Of a stretch of 32,111 bases of DNA, positions 16,818-24,480 are shown piece by piece. A program made the translations under genes and the position numbers. Every line of letters begins with the position of its first letter. Positions within the stretch are counted from its first letter, which is position 1. The notes below the pieces were generated by a model. The model was not told where the DNA came from. It did no database searches and worked only from the letters and a program-made list of their open reading frames with translations. Source of the DNA: CAZVWH01 sp964631175 (lineage in GTDB: Bacteria; Planctomycetota; Phycisphaerae; Sedimentisphaerales; Anaerobacaceae); the NCBI GenBank assembly GCA_964631175.1, contig CAZVWH010000029.1, forward strand, positions 1 to 32,111. The letters are read 5' to 3'.

Positions 16818-17014
16818 AAAAGAAACGTTTATCCTTACATGATAAGGCTATGTTGGCCATGAGAGAGGCTGTAAGAGAAGTAATCGAACGGCATAAAAAG
16901 GAGAAACTGCCGCTTGCTGTCTGGGACTTTAAGAAAAAGAAGGTTATATTAATGTCACCAGCCGCGGCTTTACGCAAATATAATAAAACCATACAGTCAG
17001 AATCCGGCAGTTAA
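16814..17014 (+). CDS. Small partner (probable antitoxin) of the zeta-like ATPase
   Basis: A 66-residue basic protein: an amphipathic helix rich in Lys/Arg/Ala (5-35: LSLHDKAMLAMREAVREVI) followed by a short beta pair, PLAVWDFKKKKVILMSP. Short proteins of this shape are regularly found next to zeta-like ATPases of this group. It begins within the stop of the ATPase gene (ATGA overlap), so the pair is translationally coupled, with the presumed toxin first. Antitoxin function is inferred from position and size only. Confidence 0.7.
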   Translation: MKKKRLSLHDKAMLAMREAVREVIERHKKEKLPLAVWDFKKKKVILMSPAAALRKYNKTIQSESGS

Positions 17015-17050
17015 ATCTTCTCCTCGTCCATAAGAGGTTCATTAAAATAG

Positions 17051-18562
17051 CTAAATATACACTTTGTCCATCATTCTGGGGAATGGGATACACTGTCGAA
17101 TGTGCTTTTCGCCAGTGAGCCATGCGACGGTTCGCTCGACGCCGAGTCCGAAGCCGCCGTGCGGCACCGAGCCGTATTTTCGCAGGTCCAAATACCAGTT
17201 ATAAGTCTCTACATTCAAGCCCTGCTCGCGGATTCGTGTGACCAGCCTATCGTAGTCGTCCTCTCTGACCGAGCCGCCGATGATTTCGCCAAAGCCGGCA
17301 GGAGCAAGTAAATCGAAATTTAAAACTACTTTTTCATTGTCCCTGTCCGTCTTCATATAGAAGGCTTTGGCCTCTTTGGGATAGAGCGTAACGAAAACAG
17401 GTTTGTCGTGCATCTGTGAGATTATTGTCTCGTCTGAGCCGCCTAAGTCTTTGCCCCATCGGAATTCGGCTGCTAATTTAGCGTGCTTGGGATTGTTTTC
17501 AATTTTTGTACTCACTTCGTCTATTTCGACTCGAAGCTCGATCAGCTCGGCAGCGTTTTTATCTCTCTTCCACTGCTTAATCTGGCCTTTTTGTTCTTCT
17601 TCAAGAGACGCGATTCTGCTTTCCAGTTGCTGTTTTTGATTTTGCAGCTTGTGTAATTGCTGGCTCAGAAAATCTTTAGTTTTTGGCCCGGTGAGAATCT
17701 CAATAGCTTCGGTGTAAGTCACTCTATAGAAAGGCGGCTTGATTCTCTCCAGTGCTTCTATGTCGGCCCCCAACGTTTCAAGCTGACTTTTATTTTCCTG
17801 TAGAACTCGCTCGACTATAAATGAGACGAAATTCTCTGCTAATTCGAGCAGGCCGTCGAGGTCGATAAAGGCTAATTCCGGCTCGACCATCCAGAACTCG
17901 GTGAGGTGCCTGCGCGTTTTACTTTTCTCAGCTCTGAAGGTCGGACCGAAACAATAGACCTTGCCGAAACTCATCGCTGCTGATTCGAGATACAATTGGC
18001 CGGTCTGAGTCAGATGCAGCGGATTTCCAAAATAGTCAACTTCAAAAAGCGTTTGCTGGTCTTCGCCGATTATCGTTGTAAAGATGGGGGTGTCGATTAG
18101 TATAAAGCCGTTGTCGTTGAAAAATCTGCGGATGGCATCAATAACAGTATGACGGACTTTTCCTATGCACCATTGAAGTTGTGAGCGAAGGTGCAGGTGA
18201 CGGTTTTTAAGAAGGAAATCGACGCCATGCGATTTTGGTGTTATGGGATAACCTTCAGCCGGCGATATTATTTGTGCATCGGTCACAACCAACTCGTAGC
18301 CGCCAACGCTTCTTTGGTCTGCGCGGATTGTGCCGGTTATGGTCAGAGATGATTCCTGCCCCAGATGTCTTAGCTTCTCGAAAAGTTCGTCCGGTACTTT
18401 GCCTTTCTCAACAACACACTGGCAAAGTCCTGTGCCGTCACGAACAATCAAAAATTGAATCTTTCCGCTGGAGCGGGCCTGATACAACCATCCTGCGAGG
18501 GTGACTTGCTGTCCCACATGATTTCTTAATTCGGATATATAAGCTTTTGTACTATTCGCCAT
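17051..18562 (-). CDS. Asparaginyl-tRNA synthetase with coiled-coil insertion
   Basis: A class II enzyme charging tRNA-Asn with asparagine. An OB-fold anticodon-binding domain (about 8-105) precedes the catalytic core. Motif 2 is FRAEKSKTRRHLTEFWMVE (R210) and motif 3 is GFGLGVERT (470-478); the FPRMMDKVYI end is of the archaeal-like AsnRS type. Between EAIEIL (285-290) and the conserved FRWGKDLGGSDET (367-379) sits a Lys/Glu/Gln-rich coiled coil (about 296-357) that I do not expect from standard AsnRS, making the protein 503 residues against about 430-466. The gene overlaps the end of the upstream membrane-protein gene by 11 bp; AAGAGA and AGGAAG lie before the ATG. Confidence 0.93.
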   Translation of the reverse strand: MANSTKAYISELRNHVGQQVTLAGWLYQARSSGKIQFLIVRDGTGLCQCVVEKGKVPDELFEKLRHLGQESSLTITGTIRADQRSVGGYELVVTDAQIISPAEGYPITPKSHGVDFLLKNRHLHLRSQLQWCIGKVRHTVIDAIRRFFNDNGFILIDTPIFTTIIGEDQQTLFEVDYFGNPLHLTQTGQLYLESAAMSFGKVYCFGPTFRAEKSKTRRHLTEFWMVEPELAFIDLDGLLELAENFVSFIVERVLQENKSQLETLGADIEALERIKPPFYRVTYTEAIEILTGPKTKDFLSQQLHKLQNQKQQLESRIASLEEEQKGQIKQWKRDKNAAELIELRVEIDEVSTKIENNPKHAKLAAEFRWGKDLGGSDETIISQMHDKPVFVTLYPKEAKAFYMKTDRDNEKVVLNFDLLAPAGFGEIIGGSVREDDYDRLVTRIREQGLNVETYNWYLDLRKYGSVPHGGFGLGVERTVAWLTGEKHIRQCIPFPRMMDKVYI

Positions 18563-20183
18563 CTTCCTGTTTCTCTTGACTTGTGTGACTTCTTGGTGGC
18601 CAGATTATCCAATCATCTGCACCGTTTTTATATTGACCTTTATACTGTCCCTTTTCATCGATATTGTTTTCGCCTTTGCTGTAGAAAATAAATTCTTCAT
18701 CGGAAATTTTATAGACAAATTCGCTGCCATTTGTCGGATCGATAAAGATTTCTTCCGGTGCGAAGGATTTTACCCCATCAAGGTTCCCAGGCCAGTTTCC
18801 ATTTTTGTTCTTATAGCGTCTTAATGCGATTAGAAGCTGGGCTGCAATTCGCCCTCTCTCAGCACGTATAAGCAAGGTATGAAGCCTATAAAGGGATTTC
18901 TTTGAGAGTCCTGCAAGCTGTTCAAATATACCATATCGGTGCAATCCGAGGTTAAATTGAGTAATGGGAACATCTCGCGGGTCTTTCGTCCAATCAAAAT
19001 CAGACTCAAGCATCTGATTATAATTTTGGTATATCCTTTCCAGTATCTTAGCAGAGTTTTGTGGTGATGACGGAAGACAAAACCAATGCAGTACCGTCTT
19101 TGCTTTTATGAGTTTTTTATGCCAGAAACCTGGATAAGCAAATGATTGCATATTTGAATTTATTTTTTGATTACCATATTTATTGCTTTCGAGCAGCTTT
19201 CTCCAGTAAGCTCTTGTTTTGGCCCATGGGTCTCGGCTAATCCTTATCTTACCATTTGCATTTACCTGATAATAATTACCTAATCTATATTTTGCAGATA
19301 ATCTCTCACACTCTAAAACCTTAGAAAATTCAGTGGTCCAGTCTAATTTAATTTCTGATAAGGCATTTTCAATAAGCCTCAGTCGTTCTTCAGTAGCATC
19401 GCCTTCTACGATAAATCTTCTGAGCTGGCCGATAGCTAAGGCTTCGATAGCAATTCCAACCAACATATCATTTATTATTGGCTGCTGGCATTGGTGTTTT
19501 CCCATTTGAACTGTAGCGATGTACTTTTCAACGGCTTGTTTGGTACGTCCTTCGGCAATATCGTTATTTGCCGCCGAGATAAGCAAGAATGCCCAGCGTC
19601 TTATTGCCTGTGACCGAACAGCCCATTGTTCATTCGTTACGATATTTGCCTTTATTGGGAATCGACATTTATCAGTTTTAGAGGCTTCAAGTAATTTTGC
19701 GATTTTGTCTTGTTGTTCTTGCAGCCATTCAGCAAGTTCGGGATGTTCCTTGCTTGACCAGGGTTGGCGCATGGGCAATTTGTCATCTGCTGCATCAGGG
19801 CGACGCACGTACGCATTGTAATTTGCCAACAATTGGTTGTAGATTAATGCAGCGTTTTCTTCAGGCGGTATCGCATATTTAGATTCGAGTGCTGCCAGTT
19901 CTTCATTAAAAGTGTATGGTTGCCAGCCCTCATCATCGGGCAAAAAGACCCAGATAATTAGAACTACAGTGACAGCAGCGGCTGAGACCCAAAACCATTT
20001 TCTCAATCGCTTCGGTAGGATAGTACAGGCCAAAAAGATTATTGCCAGCAGCGTTATTATCTTCCAGGGTGCCTGAAAAACCAATCCCAAGACCAGCAAA
20101 ATTGCAAGTAGTGCCAGGCCGATCCATTTGAGAACTTGCCTGACAACGCCGCGTTTTTTGTTTTCCTGCTTTTCTTCGGCCAT
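18552..20183 (-). CDS. Multi-helix membrane protein with pseudopilin-like tail
   Basis: A protein I cannot name. After a charged start, three hydrophobic helices lie within about 15-105 (543-residue numbering). A long helical region follows (about 110-440) with alpha-solenoid-like stretches. The C-terminal portion, ALRRYKNKNGNWPGNL then EEIFIDPTNGSEFVYKIS and FIFYSKGEN, resembles the last part of type II secretion major pseudopilins (GspG), a combination seen in planctomycete hypothetical proteins. I chose ATG 20183, one base after the GlyRS stop (TAA-A-ATG), over the GTG at 20204. It lies between two aminoacyl-tRNA synthetase genes on the same strand, probably one transcript, but a translation role is not implied. 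Confidence 0.75.
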   Translation of the reverse strand: MAEEKQENKKRGVVRQVLKWIGLALLAILLVLGLVFQAPWKIITLLAIIFLACTILPKRLRKWFWVSAAAVTVVLIIWVFLPDDEGWQPYTFNEELAALESKYAIPPEENAALIYNQLLANYNAYVRRPDAADDKLPMRQPWSSKEHPELAEWLQEQQDKIAKLLEASKTDKCRFPIKANIVTNEQWAVRSQAIRRWAFLLISAANNDIAEGRTKQAVEKYIATVQMGKHQCQQPIINDMLVGIAIEALAIGQLRRFIVEGDATEERLRLIENALSEIKLDWTTEFSKVLECERLSAKYRLGNYYQVNANGKIRISRDPWAKTRAYWRKLLESNKYGNQKINSNMQSFAYPGFWHKKLIKAKTVLHWFCLPSSPQNSAKILERIYQNYNQMLESDFDWTKDPRDVPITQFNLGLHRYGIFEQLAGLSKKSLYRLHTLLIRAERGRIAAQLLIALRRYKNKNGNWPGNLDGVKSFAPEEIFIDPTNGSEFVYKISDEEFIFYSKGENNIDEKGQYKGQYKNGADDWIIWPPRSHTSQEKQEDGE

Positions 20184-20184
20184 T

Positions 20185-21690
20185 TTACATTTCAAGTTTT
20201 CCACGCAAGTGGTTGATGAGCTGGTCGGTTGATACCCTTACTTGTTCCATCGAGTCACGGTCTCGGACGGTGACGGTGCTGTCCTGTAAGGTTTGTCCAT
20301 CTACAGTGACACAGAATGGCGTGCCGGCTTCGTCCTGTCTGCGGTAGCGCCGGCCAACCGCACCTTTTTCATCGTAGAAGCAATTGAAATACTTTTTAAG
20401 GTCGTTGTAGATATTCTTTGCTACTTCCGGCATGCCTTCTTTTTTGACTAACGGAAAGATGCCGACCTTTATGGGTGCAAGTGAGGGATGGAATCTTAAT
20501 AGGTTCCTCGTTTCGCCGCGAACCTCTTCTTCATCGTAGGCATCGACCAAAAAGGCAAGGGTACTCCTGTCGATGCCGGCACTCGGCTCGATAACGTACG
20601 GGATATAGCGTTTTCTTTTCTCGTCATCGAAGAAAGAAAGCGGCCCCGACTGGTAATTTTCAGCCTCTTCGGCAAGTCTAATGTTCGTCAGGTTCCGGTC
20701 ATTCTCAAACCATTTATTAAGTGTTCTCATTCCGCGCTGGTGCTGGCGCAGGTCGAAGTCCGTTCGGTTGGCGATGCCTTCCAGCTCCTGCCAGTCGCCT
20801 CTGCCAAAGGGAAATTTATATTCCACGTCAACGCAGGCCTTTGCGTAGTGGGCAAGCTCATCAGGGTCGTGGTCACGGAAATGTAGATTTTCTTTTTTTA
20901 TTCCGAGCTCGAGATACCAGTTGAATCGCTGCTCTTTCCAGTGCTCGTACCACTTCTCGTCCGTGCCCGGCTCGCAGAAGAATTCAAGCTCAGCCTGCTC
21001 AAATTCGCGGGTGCGAAAGATGAAAGCCTTGGTGGTGACTTCATTGCGAAAGCTCTTTCCTATCTGAGCGATGCCGAAGGGGATTTTGACTCTTGTAGTA
21101 TCGAGGATGTTTCTAAAGTTGACGAAAATGCCCTGCGCCGTTTCCGGACGCAGATACATCAGCATCGAATCATCGGCGTTGGCGCCCATCTGGGTTTCAA
21201 ACATCAGCCGAAAGGGCATCGGCTCGGTGAACCGGCCGACGGTGCCGCAGTTGGGACATATTTTGTTGCTCAAATCCTGAGCTTTGATTTTAGCAGCTTC
21301 GATTGAGATGTGTTCGGTATGCTCTTGTGTCCCTCCGCTCCCTAACGGTCGCGGCTCTGTTTCTGCGACTTTATCCCGAAGGTGGTCTATTCGTGTTCTG
21401 ACGTTGCACTTTTTGCACTCAGCTACGAGGTCGGCGAAGTGGTCGGCATGGCCGCTGGATTTCCAGACCAATGGGTGCATCAGGATACTGCAATCCAGGC
21501 CTACAACGTCGTCTCGCATCTGGACAACGCTTTTCCACCAGGCCTTTTTGACATTATTTTTTAATTCGACGCCGAGCGGGCCGTAGTCGTAGCAGCTTGC
21601 CAGGCCGCCGTAGATTTCGCTGGACTGAAATATAAAGCCCCTTCGCTTGCACAGCGATACGATTTCGTCAAGCTTAGTAATTTTAGCCAT
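20185..21690 (-). CDS. Glycyl-tRNA synthetase (single-chain, alpha2 type)
   Basis: A class II enzyme charging tRNA-Gly with glycine; the homodimeric eukaryotic/archaeal-like type rather than the GlyQ/GlyS tetramer. FQSSEIYGGLASCYDYGPLG, the motif 2 region MYLRPETAQGIF, EFEQAELEFF and the VIEPSAGIDRS motif 3 region are intact, and the C-terminal anticodon domain is complete. A zinc knuckle is formed by C92, C95, C145 and C148. Between the two cysteine pairs residues about 109-121 (AETEPRPLGSGGT) look like an in-frame repeat insertion. A GGAG lies about 11 nt before the ATG. First gene of a three-gene run with the membrane protein and AsnRS. Confidence 0.95.
   Translation of the reverse strand: MAKITKLDEIVSLCKRRGFIFQSSEIYGGLASCYDYGPLGVELKNNVKKAWWKSVVQMRDDVVGLDCSILMHPLVWKSSGHADHFADLVAECKKCNVRTRIDHLRDKVAETEPRPLGSGGTQEHTEHISIEAAKIKAQDLSNKICPNCGTVGRFTEPMPFRLMFETQMGANADDSMLMYLRPETAQGIFVNFRNILDTTRVKIPFGIAQIGKSFRNEVTTKAFIFRTREFEQAELEFFCEPGTDEKWYEHWKEQRFNWYLELGIKKENLHFRDHDPDELAHYAKACVDVEYKFPFGRGDWQELEGIANRTDFDLRQHQRGMRTLNKWFENDRNLTNIRLAEEAENYQSGPLSFFDDEKRKRYIPYVIEPSAGIDRSTLAFLVDAYDEEEVRGETRNLLRFHPSLAPIKVGIFPLVKKEGMPEVAKNIYNDLKKYFNCFYDEKGAVGRRYRRQDEAGTPFCVTVDGQTLQDSTVTVRDRDSMEQVRVSTDQLINHLRGKLEM
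21328..21366 (-). repeat. In-frame repeat inserted within the GlyRS gene
   Basis: This stretch encodes the Pro/Gly-rich peptide TEPRPLGSGG, in a surface loop of the zinc region. The DNA (CGCTCCCTAACGGTCGCGGC) looks like a GC-rich dispersed element rather than GlyRS coding sequence. I found no second copy in this window, so origin from a genomic repeat is inference based on its composition and on my recollection that such PRPLGS-coding repeats occur widely in some genomes. Confidence 0.5.
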
Positions 21691-21718
21691 ATCCTGTCTC
21701 CATATCCTTCGACCCGGC

Positions 21719-21826
21719 TCAGGACGGGATTATCAATCGGCCTATTATATAGGTAAAGACGCCAATTACAAGGAATGAAATGAGCAGCAGATTATACAAG
21801 CCTGCCACGGGCGCTTTCCTGAGCAT
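21719..21826 (-). CDS. Possible 35-residue membrane peptide
   Basis: A short frame ending 28 bp upstream of the GlyRS start encodes MLRKAPVAGLYN followed by one strongly hydrophobic helix (LLLISFLVIGVFTYIIG) and a basic end. The frame can be extended upstream to 21943, but that part runs through a repeat. There is no clear ribosome binding site. It may be a genuine small membrane protein cotranscribed with glyQS, or the tail of a gene whose front was replaced by the repeat. Confidence 0.3.
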   Translation of the reverse strand: MLRKAPVAGLYNLLLISFLVIGVFTYIIGRLIIPS

Positions 21827-21827
21827 T

Positions 21828-21990
21828 TGCCGGCAGCGAAGCGTCGCCGAAGCCCCCTTGGGGGCAAAGGCGAAGGCGACGCAATGGCCTAAGCCATGCT
21901 GTGCATAGTTCTTTTCTTGTCCTGAGCGATCTGTGGTGAGCAAACCTGTCTTGAGCGTAGTCGAAAGAGTCGAACCAAGTCGAAGGAATA
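21828..21990. repeat. Dispersed repeat with GC-rich hairpin
   Basis: TCGCC-GAA-GCCCCCTTGGGGGC-AAA-GGCGA (21844-21873) forms a long hairpin, and the flanking GTCTTGAGCGTAGTCGAAAG belongs to the TGAGCGxAGTCGAA family also seen near 24453-24476 and 25087-25106. No gene beyond the small frame at 21719-21826 is seen between 21691 and 22168. Confidence 0.6.
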
Positions 21991-22017
21991 GTTCTTTGTT
22001 ATAGCATTGTTATTAGT

Positions 22018-22073
22018 AGTAGGACATTTTTGTCCTACTCGAAAACCATTTTTGTCCAAGTAGAGTGGACAAA
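22018..22073. promoter_or_regulatory. Two adjacent inverted repeats upstream of the MntA/HepT pair
   Basis: AGTAGGACA-TTTT-TGTCCTACT (22018-22039) is a perfect 9-bp inverted repeat. TTTGTCCA-AGTAGAG-TGGACAAA (22051-22073) is a perfect 8-bp one. Both share the core TTTGTCC with similar spacing, which looks more like paired protein-binding sites than a terminator. They lie about 100 bp upstream of the mntA start. Confidence 0.45.
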
Positions 22074-22168
22074 TCTTATCCGGTTTTGCCAACAACCTAC
22101 GAGCCACAAAATAGAATTACTTGACAAAACTTATAATGGTATTTAGTGTCCTTATATAGGAGATATTT

Positions 22169-22474
22169 GTGAACAAAAACATCGTGGCCGACAAAGAAAA
22201 AATCCGTGATTTTCGTAAGCGTCATTACATTCATAAGTTAGCTGTTTACGGCTCGGCGCTTCGTGGTGATTTCGGTCCAGGTAGTGATATTGATGTGCTG
22301 GTTGATTTTATGCCTGGCCATGTCCCTGGCTTCTTTCGATTGTTCGATATGGAAGAAGAGCTATCGGTTATATTCGGCGGCCGCAAGGTGGATTTGAGAA
22401 CGCGGGAGGATCTGAGCAGATATTTCCGAGATAAAGTGGTTGCCGAAGCACAGGTGCAATATGTTCGAGGATGA
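22169..22474 (+). CDS. MntA-type nucleotidyltransferase antitoxin
   Basis: A 101-residue minimal nucleotidyltransferase, antitoxin of a HEPN/MNT toxin-antitoxin pair. The catalytic GSX10DXD motif is complete (G28-S29, D40-I41-D42), followed by VLVDF. Characterised MntA proteins silence the HepT RNase by AMPylating a tyrosine beside its active site. The start is GTG, with AGGAGA 5 nt upstream. The end overlaps the hepT start by 14 bp, so expression is coupled with the antitoxin first, the usual order. Confidence 0.9.
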   Translation: MNKNIVADKEKIRDFRKRHYIHKLAVYGSALRGDFGPGSDIDVLVDFMPGHVPGFFRLFDMEEELSVIFGGRKVDLRTREDLSRYFRDKVVAEAQVQYVRG

Positions 22475-22796
22475 CAGTATTCGCATTCGCCATATTCCTG
22501 ATGCTGCCCGTGAAGCGGTTGCCTTCTCGAAAGGCTGCAACCAGGCTGACTTGAATAGCGACCGTCAATTGAACTTATCTTTAGTTAGGCTGCTTGAGAT
22601 CATTGGTGAAGCGGCCCGGGGCATTTCAACGGATTTTCGGCAAGCTCATCCGGATTTGCCATGGAAGAGTATGGTTGGAATGCGGGATAAACTCATACAC
22701 GCCTATTTTGACATCAACCTGGATGTGGTCTGGGAAACAGTCACACAAGACTTACCATCCCTTATCGCACAACTGGAAAAGATAGTATCAGATTAA
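22461..22796 (+). CDS. HepT-type HEPN ribonuclease toxin
   Basis: A DUF86-family HEPN protein, the toxin partner of MntA. I chose the ATG at 22461 (111 residues) rather than 22440, because AGGTG precedes it and the protein then begins MFEDDSIRIRHI as is usual for this family. The active-site motif RX4HXY is complete: R75, H80, Y82 in RDKLIHAY. In the studied Shewanella pair the equivalent tyrosine is the AMPylation target, so both halves of that regulatory scheme are conserved here. Expected activity is RNA cleavage when freed from MntA. Confidence 0.92.
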   Translation: MFEDDSIRIRHIPDAAREAVAFSKGCNQADLNSDRQLNLSLVRLLEIIGEAARGISTDFRQAHPDLPWKSMVGMRDKLIHAYFDINLDVVWETVTQDLPSLIAQLEKIVSD

Positions 22797-22898
22797 AGCC
22801 GATTATTGTATTTTACCTGCTAATTTACTCCCCTTTGCGTAGCCGCTTCGGCGGAGCGAAGTTGCGGGGTTTTGCTGCTATTTTAAGTAGAATTCTCC

Positions 22899-24242
22899 AT
22901 GAAAGTAAGAATCTGCATAATCGGAGCCGGACCGGCGGGCCTAATGGCAGCGATTCATTCTGCTGGTTCAAGAGCCGAAACAGTTGTGCTTGAGGCCAAT
23001 GAAAACGTCGGTCGAAAACTTCTTCTAACCGGAGGCGGACGGTGCAATTTTACACATATTGCTATTATTGATGAGCTTGTAAGAACCTTTCGGGCTACGG
23101 CTGGCTTCGCCCGGACGAGTGGGGCTAAGGGCAGCCTGTCCTCCGTGCCTACTCCGCCGAAGCGGCTGCGAAGGCCGGAAGCACTGCGAATGGTGGAATT
23201 TCTCCGTCACAGCTTCTACCAATTTCCGCCGGTGTCGGTTCGGCAGTTCTTCCAAAAACACGGCCTTATTAGTAAGGTCGAGGATGACGGCTGTGTCTTT
23301 CCAGCTACCAACCGTGCTGAAGACGTAAGAGATGTTTTATTGGCAGAGGCAAAAAGGCTCGGCGTGCGCTTTATTTTTTCAAGAAAGGTTGTGAGCATTG
23401 AAAAATGGCAGGGACATTTCATTATCAGGACGTCCAGAGAGATAATCGAAGCCGAAAAAGTGATTATTGCCACAGGAGGTATGAGTTACCCCCACACCGG
23501 CTCGACAGGGGATGGCTATAAATTCGCTAAGCACTTTGGCCATACAATTATCCAGCCGAGAGCTTCTTTTGTGCCGTTGGTAACGCGCGAAAGCTGGCCG
23601 AGCGATCTGGCCGGAACGTCAGTAAATAATGTGAAAATAACCGCATCAATCAATAAGAAAAAAATAGTTGTAACAGGTGCACTGCTTTTTACGCACGATG
23701 GTATCGGCGGGCCGGCTGTGCTTGAACTGAGCCGATTAGTCACAGACTTTCTGCCAAGTGAGAAAAATCCGCTTAAGATTTTTATTGATTTAGTCGCCGT
23801 CTCCAGCGAAGAAGAACTTGAAAAGATGATTCTCAGGCAAATCAGCGAGCATCCCCACAAAACCGTTGCTAATATCTTGGCTGAAATTGTTCCTCGGCGA
23901 GTGTCGCAGATTCTGTGTGAGCAGTTTGATTTTCCAGCTAAGCTTTATGCCAATCAGTTAAGTAAAGACACGAGAAGGAAACTGCTGCACCTTCTAAAGG
24001 CTCTGCCTCTTTCGATTATGCGCACCAGGCCTATCGCTGAGGCGATGGTGACACACGGCGGCGTAAATGTAACTGAAATAAATCCCAAAACAATGGAGTC
24101 GAAGATTTGTCCGGGCTTATTTTTCGCAGGCGAGGTAATTGATGTTGATGGTCCTTGTGGCGGCTACAATCTTCAGATGTGCTGGTCAACCGGTGTCCTG
24201 GCCAGCTCATCCGCCGCCCAAAGTAAACAAACCTCGCAATAA
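22899..24242 (+). CDS. HI0933/YhiN-family flavoprotein (BaiN-like)
   Basis: An NAD(P)/FAD-dependent oxidoreductase of the HI0933 group. The N-terminal FAD-binding GAGPAGLMAA (9-18), the GGGRCNFTH signature (45-53), ATGGMSYPHTGSTGDGY in the middle and the C-terminal FAGEVIDVDGPCGGYNLQ are all intact. Physiological substrate is unclear for most members. Residues about 65-96, rich in Arg/Pro/Ser, interrupt the conserved region between the GRCNFT motif and LRHSFYQFPP and look like a translated repeat insertion; I expect ordinary homologues to lack them. No Shine-Dalgarno is evident; TAGAAT ends 5 nt before the ATG, but no good -35 is present. A GC-rich hairpin terminator follows at 24330-24349. 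Confidence 0.92.
   Translation: MKVRICIIGAGPAGLMAAIHSAGSRAETVVLEANENVGRKLLLTGGGRCNFTHIAIIDELVRTFRATAGFARTSGAKGSLSSVPTPPKRLRRPEALRMVEFLRHSFYQFPPVSVRQFFQKHGLISKVEDDGCVFPATNRAEDVRDVLLAEAKRLGVRFIFSRKVVSIEKWQGHFIIRTSREIIEAEKVIIATGGMSYPHTGSTGDGYKFAKHFGHTIIQPRASFVPLVTRESWPSDLAGTSVNNVKITASINKKKIVVTGALLFTHDGIGGPAVLELSRLVTDFLPSEKNPLKIFIDLVAVSSEEELEKMILRQISEHPHKTVANILAEIVPRRVSQILCEQFDFPAKLYANQLSKDTRRKLLHLLKALPLSIMRTRPIAEAMVTHGGVNVTEINPKTMESKICPGLFFAGEVIDVDGPCGGYNLQMCWSTGVLASSSAAQSKQTSQ
23091..23186 (+). repeat. In-frame repeat inserted within the flavoprotein gene
   Basis: The segment encodes the low-complexity peptide around TAGFARTSGAKGSLSS and PPKRLRRPEA. Its 3' part (23154-23174, 21 bp) is the exact reverse complement of the intergenic repeat at 32039-32059, and the core GCCGCTTCGGCGG also occurs at 22843-22855, upstream of this gene. 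This ties the inserted coding segment to a dispersed element family. Confidence 0.7.
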
Positions 24243-24329
24243 ACCTGTCCCCTCGGCCTTGCTCGGGGCAGGCATGAGCAAGGTCGATCGCTGATTCCCA
24301 GGGAAAGGATTCCGGCGCTAAATGTTTAG

Positions 24330-24349
24330 CCCCGCAATTTATTGCGGGG
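24330..24349. terminator. Hairpin terminator after the flavoprotein gene
   Basis: CCCCGCAAT (24330-24338) and ATTGCGGGG (24341-24349) form a strong hairpin followed by T-rich sequence, 88 bp after the stop. It is preceded by CTAAATGTTTAG and could act in both directions. Confidence 0.55.
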
Positions 24350-24390
24350 TTCCTGTGGTTTTACCGCCGGTTTTTAACGCAATACGCAAT

Positions 24391-24436
24391 ACGCAATTCA
24401 TCCTTCGCAGCCCCTAAGGGGCGGAGAACGGATACG
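24391..24436. repeat. Block X repeat, copy 1
   Basis: ACGCAATTCATCCTTCGCAG followed by CCCCTAAGGGGCGGAGAACG and GATACG. Copies occur at 24745-24790 and 26326-26370. All are embedded in degenerate TACGCAA/TACGAAA 7-bp arrays and contain the palindrome CCCCTAAGGGG. Confidence 0.8.
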
Positions 24437-24480
24437 CGATACGCAATACGAAACTTGTCCTGAGCGCAGTCGAAGGATAC

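Noticed and set aside
22121..22137. TTGACA and TATAAT upstream of mntA
   Set aside because: The boxes are only 5 bp apart, so they cannot form one promoter; TATAAT alone may still be a -10.
24370..24480. Short regularly spaced TACGCAA/TACGAAA repeats, considered as a CRISPR-like array
   Set aside because: The period is only about 7 bp, with no unique spacers and no cas genes in the window.
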